Source of the DNA: Smithellaceae bacterium | GTDB taxonomy: Bacteria > Desulfobacterota > Syntrophia > Syntrophales > Smithellaceae | Direction: 5' to 3' | DNA: 56,795 nucleotides | Assembly: GCA_030690945.1 (NCBI GenBank) | Contig: JAUYFM010000040.1 | Coordinates: forward strand, 1-56,795 | Part shown: positions 7,131-15,761 of the stretch, piece after piece | Numbering within the stretch: position 1 is the stretch's first letter | How the letters are laid out: every line of letters starts with the position of its first letter | Made by a program: the position numbers and the translations under genes | The notes under the pieces: generated by a model | What the model was told of the DNA's origin: nothing | Seen by the model: only the letters and a program-made list of their open reading frames with translations | The model's database searches: none

Positions 7131-10100
7131 ATGAAAGTTTTTCGTTCACACTTATTAATTTGCGGAGGTACCGGGTGTCAGTCTTCCGGCAGTCTCGGCG
7201 TTAAAAATGCCATTCTGGAAGAAGTTGTCAAAAGGAAACTGGCTGAAGAAATAAAAGTCGTCGAAACAGGGTGTAACGGTTTTTGCGCTTTGGGTCCCAT
7301 CATGGTCGTTTACCCGGAAGGCGTGATTTACGTTAACCTCAAACCAGCGGACATACCGGAATTGGTTGAGGAGCATCTGATCAAAGGACGAATTCTGGAA
7401 AGACTCTTGTACCGAGAACCGGGCACGGACAAAATCATTCCAACCATGCAGGATATTCCCTTCTTCGCCCTCCAGGAACTGAGGGTGTTAAAGAATCGCG
7501 GATTGATCGACCCCGAAAAAATTGAAGAATATATCGCCCGTGACGGCTATGCCGGCCTGGCCAAAGCTCTAACCGAAATGAAGCCGGAACAGATTGTCCA
7601 GGAAATGCTGGATTCCGGTCTGCGCGGTCGCGGCGGTGCGGGATTCCCCACCGGTTTGAAGTGGAAGTTTGCCGCGCAGTCCAAAGGGGATGTCAAATAC
7701 GTATTATGCAACGCCGATGAAGGCGATCCCGGCGCATTCATGGACCGCAGTGTTCTGGAGGCCGATCCTCACGCCGTTCTGGAAGGTATGGTCATCGCAG
7801 CCAAAGCCATCGGCTCATCTTATGGATACATTTATTGCCGCGCAGAATATCCGCTGGCGATTCATCGTCTGAATGTTGCCATTGACCAGGCCAAAGAAGC
7901 AGGCCTTCTGGGTAATGACATCTTAGGCACGGGCTTTAATTTTGACTTGGAGATCTACCAGGGTGCCGGCGCCTTTGTCTGCGGTGAAGAAACGGCGCTC
8001 ATGACCTCCATAGAAGGCAAACGAGGCATGCCCCGTCCCCGTCCGCCCTTTCCCGCCGTTGCGGGTCTGTGGCAGAAGCCCAGTATCCTTAATAACGTTG
8101 AAACCCTGGCCAACGTCGGCCAAATCATGCTGCGAGGCGCAAAGTGGTACGCGTCCATCGGCACAGAAAAAAGCAAAGGCACGAAAGTTTTCGCTCTGAC
8201 CGGCGACGTCAACAATGTTGGTTTGGTGGAAGTTCCCATGGGAACCAAACTGGGCACGATTGTTTTTGATATCGGCGGCGGTATTCCCAAAGGCAAGAAG
8301 TTTAAAGCTGCGCAGTTGGGCGGCCCATCCGGCGGTTGTATCCCGATTCAACATTTAAACGCGTCCGTCGATTACGAGAAAGTCGCTGAACTGGGCGCCA
8401 TCATGGGTTCCGGTGGATTGATCGTCATGAATGAAGACAAGTGCGCCGTCGACATGGCCCGCTTCTTCATGGATTTCTGCCAGGATGAATCCTGCGGTAA
8501 GTGCACACCCTGCCGCGAAGGAACAAAACGCATGCTGGATATTTTGACCAATATCACCAAAGGAAAAGGTAAAGCCGGGGACATTGAACTTCTGGAAGAA
8601 ATGGCCGGCGTCATTAAAAACGCGGCGCTGTGCGGTTTGGGACAAACCGCTCCCAATCCCGTTTTGAGCACCATCCGTTATTTCAAAAAAGAGTATGAAG
8701 AGCATATTTACGAACATCGATGCCGCGCAACCGTCTGCTCGGCCATGTATAAATCACCCTGTCAGCATACCTGCCCGATTGAAATGGACATCCCGTCCTA
8801 CATCGCGCTGATTCGTGAAGGACGTTTTGAAGACGCTTACAAGATTATGCTTCAGACCAACCCCTTCCCGTCCGTTTGCGGTCGCGTCTGCGATCACAAA
8901 TGTCAATCCAAGTGCCGCCGTGGCAATATGGATGAAGCCCTGGCCATTAAATTCCTGAAGCGCTTCATCACCGACAACGCATCGCGTCCGAAAACCGATG
9001 CGGTTCCCGTTACCCGCAAGGAAAAGATCGCCGTCATCGGCGGGGGTCCCGCTGGTCTTACCGCCGCACGCGATCTGGCTCTGCGCGGTTACAAAGTGAC
9101 CGTTTTTGAAGAGTTGAACAAAGCGGGCGGCATGCTCTACTGGGGCATTCCCTCTTACCGCCTGCCCCGTAATATCCTCCAGGGCGAAATTGATGATATC
9201 GCCTCGCTGGGCGTCGAGATCCGTCTCAACACCCGCGTAGGCCGTGACATTTCTTTCGAACAGATTGAAAAGGATTTTGATTACTTCTATCTGGCCACCG
9301 GCGCGCATAAGAGCCAGAAAATGGGCGTTGCCGGCGAAGACCTGGGCAATGTTTTCGGCGGGGTCGAATTCCTGCGCGACTTTAACAATAATGAAGAAAA
9401 ATGGCTCAAAGGCGAAAAAACGCTGGGCAAAACAGTGGCTGTCATCGGCGGCGGCAACTCGGCAATCGACGCAGCCCGCGTAGCTCTTCGCCTCGGTTCC
9501 GACGTGACTATTCTTTATCGACGCTTGAGAGCGGATATGCCGGCAGCTGAAGAAGAAATCAAGGCAGCCGAAGATGAAGGCATCAAGATTGAATACCTGG
9601 TCGCACCTTTGAAGATTGGAGGCGCGAAAGGCAAGGTTGGTTCTATTACCTGTCAGCGGATGACGCTGGGCGATTTTGACAATAGCGGTCGTAAGAAGCC
9701 CGTCGCTGTCGCCGGTTCCGAATTCACTTTGAATGTGGATGCCATTGTCGCAGCCATCGGCCAGGTGCCGGATATGAGCTTCATGGATAAGAAGAACGGC
9801 GTCGAAATCAACAAATGGGATTGCTACAATGTCGGCAAGGGCTACGCTTCACGTACGGCCAACCCCCGCTATTTTGCAGGCGGCGATGCTGTAACCGGTC
9901 CCGACACCGTCATCGCGGCAGTCGGCGCAGGACATCAGGCAGCTGATGATATCGACGCGGCCATCCGCGTTGCCAATAGCGAACCCGCCTATATCAAGCC
10001 GGCACTGGAAGATATTTTTGTGCCGCTGGTGATTGATGAAGACTCGGAGGAAACACCCCAGATGCTGATGCCGGAAATGCATCATGCCACGCGTAAGATG

Positions 10101-10187
10101 AGCTTTGCGGAAGTGGAACTGGGCTTCAGCCGTGAAGATGCCATGAAGGAAGCTTGCCGCTGTTTGCGCTGCGATGCGGCTGTTTAA
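7131..10187 (+). CDS. hydB: HydB-type NuoF flavoprotein fused to GltD/NfnB-like oxidoreductase
   Basis: A 1018-residue fusion. Residues about 5-95 form a thioredoxin-like [2Fe-2S] domain (CGGTGC, GCNGFCALGP). Residues about 130-520 are NuoF: FMN site GRGGAGFPTGLKW near 165, NADEGDPGAF near 190, GAGAFVCGEETAL near 283 and the cluster motif SCGKCTPCREG near 454. From about 530 the usual HydB ferredoxin tail is replaced by a GltD/NfnB-like module: CSAMYKSPCQHTCP and CGRVCDHKCQSKC cluster cysteines, FAD-binding VIGGGPAGLTAA near 635 and a second nucleotide site VIGGGNSAIDAAR near 770 followed by LYRR, a pattern seen in NADPH-using members. The C-terminus is CRCLRCD. The enzyme may thus couple ferredoxin, NAD(H) and possibly NADP(H) to H2; the NADP(H) part is inference. 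Confidence 0.93.
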   Translation: MKVFRSHLLICGGTGCQSSGSLGVKNAILEEVVKRKLAEEIKVVETGCNGFCALGPIMVVYPEGVIYVNLKPADIPELVEEHLIKGRILERLLYREPGTDKIIPTMQDIPFFALQELRVLKNRGLIDPEKIEEYIARDGYAGLAKALTEMKPEQIVQEMLDSGLRGRGGAGFPTGLKWKFAAQSKGDVKYVLCNADEGDPGAFMDRSVLEADPHAVLEGMVIAAKAIGSSYGYIYCRAEYPLAIHRLNVAIDQAKEAGLLGNDILGTGFNFDLEIYQGAGAFVCGEETALMTSIEGKRGMPRPRPPFPAVAGLWQKPSILNNVETLANVGQIMLRGAKWYASIGTEKSKGTKVFALTGDVNNVGLVEVPMGTKLGTIVFDIGGGIPKGKKFKAAQLGGPSGGCIPIQHLNASVDYEKVAELGAIMGSGGLIVMNEDKCAVDMARFFMDFCQDESCGKCTPCREGTKRMLDILTNITKGKGKAGDIELLEEMAGVIKNAALCGLGQTAPNPVLSTIRYFKKEYEEHIYEHRCRATVCSAMYKSPCQHTCPIEMDIPSYIALIREGRFEDAYKIMLQTNPFPSVCGRVCDHKCQSKCRRGNMDEALAIKFLKRFITDNASRPKTDAVPVTRKEKIAVIGGGPAGLTAARDLALRGYKVTVFEELNKAGGMLYWGIPSYRLPRNILQGEIDDIASLGVEIRLNTRVGRDISFEQIEKDFDYFYLATGAHKSQKMGVAGEDLGNVFGGVEFLRDFNNNEEKWLKGEKTLGKTVAVIGGGNSAIDAARVALRLGSDVTILYRRLRADMPAAEEEIKAAEDEGIKIEYLVAPLKIGGAKGKVGSITCQRMTLGDFDNSGRKKPVAVAGSEFTLNVDAIVAAIGQVPDMSFMDKKNGVEINKWDCYNVGKGYASRTANPRYFAGGDAVTGPDTVIAAVGAGHQAADDIDAAIRVANSEPAYIKPALEDIFVPLVIDEDSEETPQMLMPEMHHATRKMSFAEVELGFSREDAMKEACRCLRCDAAV

Positions 10188-10220
10188 TTTATATTATGGA
10201 ACGATAAGGAGAAATATTTC

Positions 10221-11984
10221 ATGTCAACAACTGTTAAATTAACTATTGATAATCGCTTGGTAGAGGCGCCAGCAGGGTCCACTATTTTGGAGGCTGCCCG
10301 TGGCGTCGGTATTAAAATCCCCACGCTTTGCGCCTGGACGGAAATTCATCACACACCTGGCGCCTGCCGCGTCTGTATGACCGAAGTGGACGGCCAGCGC
10401 AGCCTGATCGCCGCCTGCGTTTTCCCTGTTAGTGAAGGGATGATTGTGCATACCAACACGGAAAAAGTCCGGCAGGCCAGAAAAATGGTTGTGGAGCTTT
10501 TGCTGGCCAACCATCCGCAGGAGTGCAACTATTGTGTGAGAAACGGCAGCTGCGAATTACAGAAAGTAGCCGAATTTGTCGGCCTCAAAGAAGTTCGTTT
10601 TGATTACACGCAATTCCCGAAGGAAGGTATGATCGACCAGTCCAGTCCCTCAATTGTCCGGGACAGCCGCAAGTGTATTGAATGTCACCGCTGCGTATCG
10701 ATTTGCGAGCAGATTCAAACGGTCAGTGTTTTAACCCCGGCCCATCGCGGCAGTGATGTCAGAGTTGTGCCAGCCTTTGATCTTCCGCTCATTGAATCTA
10801 ATTGTATTGCGTGCGGCCAGTGCATCATGGTTTGTCCGGTTGGCGCTCTTTATGAAAAGGATGACGTTGATTTAGTCTGGAAAGCTCTGCAGGACCCGAC
10901 CAAACATGTGATTGTTCAGGAAGCACCGGCTATTCGTGCGGCTCTGGGCGAAGAATTCGGCATGCCTCCGGGAAGCCTTGTCACCGGCAAAATGATCACC
11001 GCTCTGCGTCGGCTGGGCTTTGATAAAGTTTTTGATACCAATTTTACCGCCGACCTCACCATCATTGAGGAAGGCAACGAATTGCTCAAACGCGTCAAGG
11101 AAGGCGGCACGCTGCCCATGATCACATCGTGCAGTCCCGGCTGGATTAAGTTTTGTGAACACTTTTACCCGGACCTGCTGCCTCATCTGTCCACCTGCAA
11201 ATCACCGCAGCAGATGTTCGGCGCTTTGGCCAAGACCTATTATGCGGAACTGGCAGGGATCGATCCGAAAGACATCGTTTCGGTATCCATCATGCCCTGC
11301 ACCGCCAAAAAGTTTGAAGCCCAGCGACCGGAGATGAACAGCAGCGGTTATCGCGATGTTGATTATGTTCTCACCACACGAGAACTTGGCCGCATGATTA
11401 AAGAAGGCGGCGTTGATTTTATCAACCTGCCGGACGAAGATTACGATGCTCCGATGGGCGAATACACCGGCGCCGGAACCATTTTCGGCGCGACAGGCGG
11501 CGTTATGGAAGCCGCCCTGCGTACTGTCTATGCGGTAGTCACCGGAGAAAACCTGCCCAGCCTGGATGTCACCCCTGTTCGCGGTCTGGAAGGCGTCAAA
11601 GAGGCAACTGTTAAAGTGGGACCTCTGGGCGATGTAAAAATCGCTGTGGCCCACGGCTTGGGTAACGCCCGTAAAATTATGGACAAAATCCGCGAGGGAA
11701 AAGCCGATTATGCCTTCATTGAAATTATGTGTTGCCCCGGCGGCTGCATCGCAGGCGGCGGCGAACCCATTCCCACCAACAACGAAATTCGCGTTTTACG
11801 TTCAGCCGCTCTTTATAAGGATGACGGAAACGTGCAGAAGAAACGGCAATCTCATGAAAATGAGTCAGTGAAGAAGCTCTATGACAAGTTCCTCAAAGAA
11901 CCTTTGGGGCATAAGTCGCATGAACTCCTGCACACCAAATACACAAAAAGAGGCAGTGAAATGCCTCACAAAAAAGATGAATAA
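10221..11984 (+). CDS. hydA: [FeFe] hydrogenase catalytic subunit HydA
   Basis: A 587-residue soluble [FeFe] hydrogenase. Domains in order: a NuoG-like [2Fe-2S] domain (CAWTEIHHTPGACRVC), the His-Cys [4Fe-4S] site (H-x3-C-x2-C-x5-C around NHPQECNYCVRNGSC), two [4Fe-4S] motifs (CIECHRCVSIC and CIACGQCIMVC), then the H-cluster domain with TSCSPGW (L1), MPCTAKKFE (L2) and EIMCCPGGCIAGGG (L3). A small-subunit-type tail follows (VKKLYDKFLKEPLGHKSHELLH). All expected cluster ligands are visible. With hydC, the small ferredoxin gene and hydB it makes a trimeric/tetrameric confurcating-type enzyme. It has no signal peptide and so is cytoplasmic. A strong terminator follows. Confidence 0.96.
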   Translation: MSTTVKLTIDNRLVEAPAGSTILEAARGVGIKIPTLCAWTEIHHTPGACRVCMTEVDGQRSLIAACVFPVSEGMIVHTNTEKVRQARKMVVELLLANHPQECNYCVRNGSCELQKVAEFVGLKEVRFDYTQFPKEGMIDQSSPSIVRDSRKCIECHRCVSICEQIQTVSVLTPAHRGSDVRVVPAFDLPLIESNCIACGQCIMVCPVGALYEKDDVDLVWKALQDPTKHVIVQEAPAIRAALGEEFGMPPGSLVTGKMITALRRLGFDKVFDTNFTADLTIIEEGNELLKRVKEGGTLPMITSCSPGWIKFCEHFYPDLLPHLSTCKSPQQMFGALAKTYYAELAGIDPKDIVSVSIMPCTAKKFEAQRPEMNSSGYRDVDYVLTTRELGRMIKEGGVDFINLPDEDYDAPMGEYTGAGTIFGATGGVMEAALRTVYAVVTGENLPSLDVTPVRGLEGVKEATVKVGPLGDVKIAVAHGLGNARKIMDKIREGKADYAFIEIMCCPGGCIAGGGEPIPTNNEIRVLRSAALYKDDGNVQKKRQSHENESVKKLYDKFLKEPLGHKSHELLHTKYTKRGSEMPHKKDE

Positions 11985-12013
11985 AACCTTTTTCCCGGGT
12001 TAAGTAAAATGTA

Positions 12014-12050
12014 AAGAGGTTTGTCCGGAAAGGACAAACCTCTTTTTTTG
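12014..12050 (+). terminator. Rho-independent terminator after hydA
   Basis: A 13-base-pair perfect stem (AAGAGGTTTGTCC, 12014-12026, with its complement at 12032-12044), a 5-base loop and a run of T. It closes the 3611-11984 transcript 64 bases before aspA. Confidence 0.93.
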
Positions 12051-12077
12051 TTTATTCTTTTAATGTAAGAAGAAGCA

Positions 12078-13466
12078 ATGACCGACCAAAGAATTGAAAA
12101 AGATTTATTAGGCGAGCTTAACGTTCCACGGGAAGCTTACTGGGGTATTCACTCACAGCGTGCGATAAACAACTTCCGCATCAGCGGCAGGGAGGTAAAT
12201 CCCTCGCTCATCCGGGCGCTGGCCCAGGTGAAAATGGCCTGCTGTCTGGCCAATGCTGAAACCGGTCATCTCTCTCAGAAAAAATCCCGGGTAATCCAAC
12301 AGGCCTGTCTGGAAATATCGAAAGGATTACTTGCCGATCAGTTCCCTATGGATGCCATGCAGGGCGGCGCGGGAACTTCAACGAATATGAATCTCAATGA
12401 AGTGATCGCCAACCGCGCCATTGAGCTCCTCGATGGACAGAAAGGCGATTATGCCTTGGTTCATCCGCTGGAAGACGTCAATCTGCATCAATCAACCAAT
12501 GATGTTTATCCCACCGCTCTGAAAGTTGCCGCAATATTTCTTCTCCGCGATTTATCCAAAGCAGTAGCCGACCTGCAAGGCGCATTTCAGGAAAAAGAAA
12601 AAGAATTTGCGGCCATTGTAAAACTCGGACGGACGGAATTGCAGGAAGCCGTGCCGATCACGCTCGGTGCTGAGTTTTCCGCCTTTGCCGAAGCATTTTC
12701 CCGCGACCGCTGGCGTACCTTCAAATGTGAGGAACGCCTGCGCGTGGTGAATTTAGGCGGAACCGCCGTAGGCACAGGGCTTGCCGCACCACGCAGTTAT
12801 ATTTTTCTAGCCATTGAAAAATTAAGGGATGTAACCGGCCTGGGACTCTCCCGGGGCGAAAACATTCCGGGTGAAACCGCCAATGCCGACACCTTTGTCG
12901 AAGTTTCCGCCATCCTCAAAGCTCACGCCGTCAATCTGATCAAAATAGCCAACGATCTGCGCCTCATGAATTTTTTGGGTGAAATCCGTCTGCCGCAATT
13001 GCAGGCCGGATCATCCATCATGCCCGGCAAAGTCAATCCGGTTCTGGCGGAAGCGGCCATACAAGTCGGCATCAAAGTTATTGCTAATGATGCAATTGTT
13101 ACCGATGCGGCCGCACGTGGGACGCTTCAGATCAATGAATTTCTGCCCCTGCTGGCCCATGCCTTTCTAGAATCACTGGATATGCTGATCAACATCGATA
13201 GGCTGCTCACCTCACATGTTCGCGGCATTGGGGCCAATAAAGAAAAATGTGAAGAATATTTCAATGCCAGTCCTATGATCATTACAGCATTGCTGCCGGT
13301 GATCGGATACGAAAAAGCTACGCTATTCATCACGGAGTTTTCTTCCGGAAGCGAAAAAAACATGCGGCGGTTTCTGGAAGAAAAGCTTGGAAAAGAGTTA
13401 ATCGATCAGATATTCTCTCCCTATCAGTTAACGGCTCTGGGCTATAAGGACAAAAAGAATGGATAA
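12078..13466 (+). CDS. aspA: aspartate ammonia-lyase (aspartase/fumarase family)
   Basis: A 462-residue enzyme. Visible motifs are LLGELNVPREAYWGIHSQRA at the N-terminus, GGAGTSTNMNLNEVIANRA near residue 96, HPLEDVNLHQSTNDVYPTA near 130, the active-site helix GRTELQEAVP and the family signature GSSIMPGKVNP near residue 314. The N-terminus and the residues after the signature (VLAEAAIQV) fit aspartase rather than fumarase C. It converts aspartate to fumarate plus ammonium. aspA is often linked to hydEFG in anaerobes; here it overlaps hydF by 8 bases, so its ammonium may feed assembly of the H-cluster dithiomethylamine bridge (inference). hydE and hydG are not in the window. Confidence 0.9.
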   Translation: MTDQRIEKDLLGELNVPREAYWGIHSQRAINNFRISGREVNPSLIRALAQVKMACCLANAETGHLSQKKSRVIQQACLEISKGLLADQFPMDAMQGGAGTSTNMNLNEVIANRAIELLDGQKGDYALVHPLEDVNLHQSTNDVYPTALKVAAIFLLRDLSKAVADLQGAFQEKEKEFAAIVKLGRTELQEAVPITLGAEFSAFAEAFSRDRWRTFKCEERLRVVNLGGTAVGTGLAAPRSYIFLAIEKLRDVTGLGLSRGENIPGETANADTFVEVSAILKAHAVNLIKIANDLRLMNFLGEIRLPQLQAGSSIMPGKVNPVLAEAAIQVGIKVIANDAIVTDAAARGTLQINEFLPLLAHAFLESLDMLINIDRLLTSHVRGIGANKEKCEEYFNASPMIITALLPVIGYEKATLFITEFSSGSEKNMRRFLEEKLGKELIDQIFSPYQLTALGYKDKKNG

Positions 13467-14712
13467 CACCCCGAAAGGAAACAGGCTGCATATTGCACTC
13501 TTGGGACGAACCAATGTCGGCAAATCCAGCCTGCTGAATTTAATGCTTGGCCAGGACATCGCCATCACATCGCCTGTTGCCGGAACCACCACCGATGTCG
13601 TGGAAAAAGCCATGGAGCTCCTACCGCTCGGGCCTGTACTGTTTCTGGATACGGCCGGTCTGGACGATATATCGGAATTATCCGGCGTACGGCTGAAAAA
13701 AACGGCCCAAGTTTTTGACCGTGCGGATGTCATCATTTTGGTTACCGAAGCTGATACCTGGACGGATTTCGAGGAAGCCGTTTTGACCGAAGCGCAAAAC
13801 CGTAAAATACCCGTGTTGATTGTGATCAACAAAATTGATTTACATCAGCCATCCCCGAATCATCTGCAATTTCTACAATTAAAAGCCCTGATCCTGACCG
13901 TTTCCTGCAGTGACCAAACGAAGCGGCAGAAATATATGGAAACCTTAAAAGAGCAATTGTTGGAAATTGTCCCGGCGGATTTTGTAGCCACTCCGTCGCT
14001 TATCGGTGATTTGCTGCCGTCGGGAGGCTTGGCTGTTTTGGTCGTTCCGATCGATTTAGAGGCTCCCAAAGGCAGGCTGATTCTGCCTCAGGTTCAGACG
14101 ATCCGCGACATCCTGGATAATGATGCCACGGCGGTGGTCGTTAAGGAAAGAGAACTGGCCGCAACGCTTACCAACTTAAAAAATCCGCCGGCCATTGTTG
14201 TAACGGATTCCCAGGCGATTCTCAAAGTGACCGCAGATGTTCCGAAACATATTCCCGTCACGACTTTCTCGATTTTATTTGCCCGACAGAAATCGGATCT
14301 GACCGTCATGGCTGCGGGTGCAGCGGCTATTGATCATTTAAAGCCCGGAGACCGGATCTTAATCGCCGAGGCTTGCTCACATCACGCGCTGGAGGACGAC
14401 ATCGGCCGGGTGAAAATCCCCCGCTGGCTTAGGCAGTACGTTGGCGGCAATTTGCAGATTGATACATCTGCAGGGCGGGATTATCCCGACGATTTGAAAA
14501 AGTATAAGCTGATTCTGCACTGCGGCGCTTGCATGATGAACCGCCGGGAAATGCTCACTCGCCTGCGTAAGGCGCAGGAAGCAGGCGTTCCCGTAACCAA
14601 TTATGGTGTGGCCATTTCTTTTTTGCAGGGTGTCATCAAACGCAGTCTCGCGCCCTTCCCTTCCGCGCTCCTGGCTTTTGAAAATGCAATGAAAACAAGA
14701 AATATCAATTGA
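13459..14712 (+). CDS. hydF: [FeFe] hydrogenase maturation GTPase HydF
   Basis: 417 residues. The N-terminal GTPase domain shows the P-loop GRTNVGKSS, the G2 region GTTTDVV, G3 DTAGLDD and G4 NKID. A dimerisation domain occupies the middle. The C-terminal [4Fe-4S] domain carries EACSHH near residue 306 and HCGACM near residue 353, giving the expected Cys-x-His and CxxC ligands. HydF is the scaffold on which HydE and HydG products are assembled into the 2Fe subcluster before transfer to HydA. The gene overlaps aspA and lies 0.7 kb from hydA. A decayed copy of its first 100 codons occurs at 39816-40131. Confidence 0.95.
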   Translation: MDNTPKGNRLHIALLGRTNVGKSSLLNLMLGQDIAITSPVAGTTTDVVEKAMELLPLGPVLFLDTAGLDDISELSGVRLKKTAQVFDRADVIILVTEADTWTDFEEAVLTEAQNRKIPVLIVINKIDLHQPSPNHLQFLQLKALILTVSCSDQTKRQKYMETLKEQLLEIVPADFVATPSLIGDLLPSGGLAVLVVPIDLEAPKGRLILPQVQTIRDILDNDATAVVVKERELAATLTNLKNPPAIVVTDSQAILKVTADVPKHIPVTTFSILFARQKSDLTVMAAGAAAIDHLKPGDRILIAEACSHHALEDDIGRVKIPRWLRQYVGGNLQIDTSAGRDYPDDLKKYKLILHCGACMMNRREMLTRLRKAQEAGVPVTNYGVAISFLQGVIKRSLAPFPSALLAFENAMKTRNIN

Positions 14713-14802
14713 CCTGGCACCCCCTGAGGTGTAGTAGTAAACATAAAAACATCACTGTGAAAAGAGTTCACAAACGTAACTTTTATTGAAAATGAGCAAT
14801 CT

Positions 14803-15171
14803 ATGAGCAAAACAAAAGGACAAATCGAATCTGAGATTTGCGAGGCTGTAATCAAATTTGAGAAAGAATACATGGGACGCGGCCCCCTTGAAATCAAGGC
14901 GTATATCATCGATGATATGGTTCTGGTTCGTCTGAAAAACGTTCTAACACCTGCTGAGATGAAATTATCCAGCGTAACGGATGGACGTGAGCTGATCAAA
15001 CGAATACGCATCACGCTAATAGAGCAGGGACGTCCTCTTTTAGAATCAGCGGTGGAAAGTATTCTTGGCATAAAGATTAAGAGTTTACACACAGATATCA
15101 GCACAATGACAGGTGAACGAGTAATCATCTTCACCCTGGGATATCCACCGGATTTAAAGCAGAAAAACTAA
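14803..15171 (+). CDS. DUF2294-family protein
   Basis: A 122-residue protein whose N-terminal half (KGQIESEICEAVIKFEKEYMGRGP) and C-terminal segment (LHTDISTMTGERVIIFTL) match the pattern of DUF2294 proteins of anaerobes. The family's function is not established. There is no signal peptide or membrane segment. The ATG at 14803 has only a weak ribosome-binding site. The gene stands alone, 90 bases after hydF and before a regulatory RNA region. Bases 15172-15271 after it hold nothing recognisable. Confidence 0.85.
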   Translation: MSKTKGQIESEICEAVIKFEKEYMGRGPLEIKAYIIDDMVLVRLKNVLTPAEMKLSSVTDGRELIKRIRITLIEQGRPLLESAVESILGIKIKSLHTDISTMTGERVIIFTLGYPPDLKQKN

Positions 15172-15271
15172 AATAAGCAGATGCTGCTCACAGGAATCTC
15201 TCTATTTCATCCCCTGCCTGCCTGTTTATTGAACGGACTCATAGTCTTCTTCTCAACCATCTTTAAAAATC

Positions 15272-15300
15272 TTGACAAAAATATAAACATTCTATATTTA
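15272..15300 (+). promoter_or_regulatory. promoter of structured RNA copy A
   Basis: TTGACA at 15272-15277 with TATATT at 15293-15298 (15-base spacing), or TATTTA two bases later (17-base spacing). The same flanking context AAATCTTGACAAAAAT recurs before RNA copy B, which supports function. Confidence 0.7.
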
Positions 15301-15304
15301 TCAA

Positions 15305-15480
15305 AACAACTGAGGTCAATTCGACACAGGCGATGCTAACAATAATATGTATTGTCTCCGGCGAAAGGATTCAGGAAATAAAGCCTGAGAGTTTGAACGG
15401 GTCTTTTATCGCAGGATAAAAGATGTGAAAGAAATATAAGGCTGCCACTCGCTCAATGAAGCAAGTAGCAGCCTTTTTTA
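15305..15480 (+). ncRNA. structured leader RNA or sRNA, copy A, riboswitch-like
   Basis: This transcript would run from the promoter at 15272-15300 to a T-run terminator. It has a 66-base block (15380-15445) identical to copy B at 21292-21357. Inside the block TCTTTTATC and GATAAAAGA form a 9-bp hairpin with a GCAG loop. AGCCT at its left end can pair with AGGCT at its right end, and the latter is also the 5' arm of the terminator stem, giving mutually exclusive folds. A 5' hairpin (ACAATA/TATTGT, 15339-15355) is shared in shape but not in sequence with copy B. No known riboswitch class was recognised. The first open frame after it is a 38-codon remnant at 15613, then the prohibitin gene at 15762. 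It could instead be a free sRNA. Confidence 0.7.
15440..15480 (+). terminator. terminator of RNA copy A
   Basis: The stem of GGCTGC (15440-15445) with GCAGCC (15468-15473) continues inward through ACT/AGT and GC/GC with two mismatches and is followed by a T-rich run. Compared with copy B the inner stem differs in sequence but still pairs. Confidence 0.85.
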
Positions 15481-15612
15481 TTCCTAATGGCACACTCGTT
15501 TATGCATTAGTTGATTTTGAACTGCTGGAATTTAAGCCTAAATTATGGCAGACATCATAAATAAGCTTTGATGAAGCATTGAAATTAAAAACTTAACTCA
15601 ATTAAGGAGGAA

Positions 15613-15729
15613 ATGAAAAATGCCAGTAAACCAGGTGAGATAGTGGCGCGGATGGATAAGGGCGGTCCCGACAAGCTCTTTAGCGTTTTTTCACGGGGAT
15701 TGATTTACATGGATCATAACATTGTATAG
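15613..15729 (+). pseudogene. 38-codon remnant of a zinc-ribbon protein gene
   Basis: This short frame starts with ATG behind a strong AAGGAGG and contains PDKLFSVFSRG. That resembles the C-terminus of the zinc-ribbon protein at 19539-19838, which ends LDKLFSVFMK preceded by AGELE; here the matching stretch is PGEIV. The leader and first codons (GGAGGAA then ATGAA-CCAGT-AA) also resemble the start of that gene. The simplest reading is a paralogue that lost its middle, including both CxxC pairs, by deletion. It could instead be a genuine micro-protein of unknown role. The other bases between 15481 and 15761 show nothing recognisable. Confidence 0.45.
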
Positions 15730-15761
15730 ATGCCCAATGCGGGCAAAAGGAGATAAAGAGA

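Noticed and set aside
15380-15445. Resemblance of the RNA block to a TPP riboswitch (CTGAGAG, GAAC)
   Set aside because: The order of these pieces and the missing P4/P5 core elements do not fit the thiamine aptamer, and the neighbouring genes are not thiamine-related.
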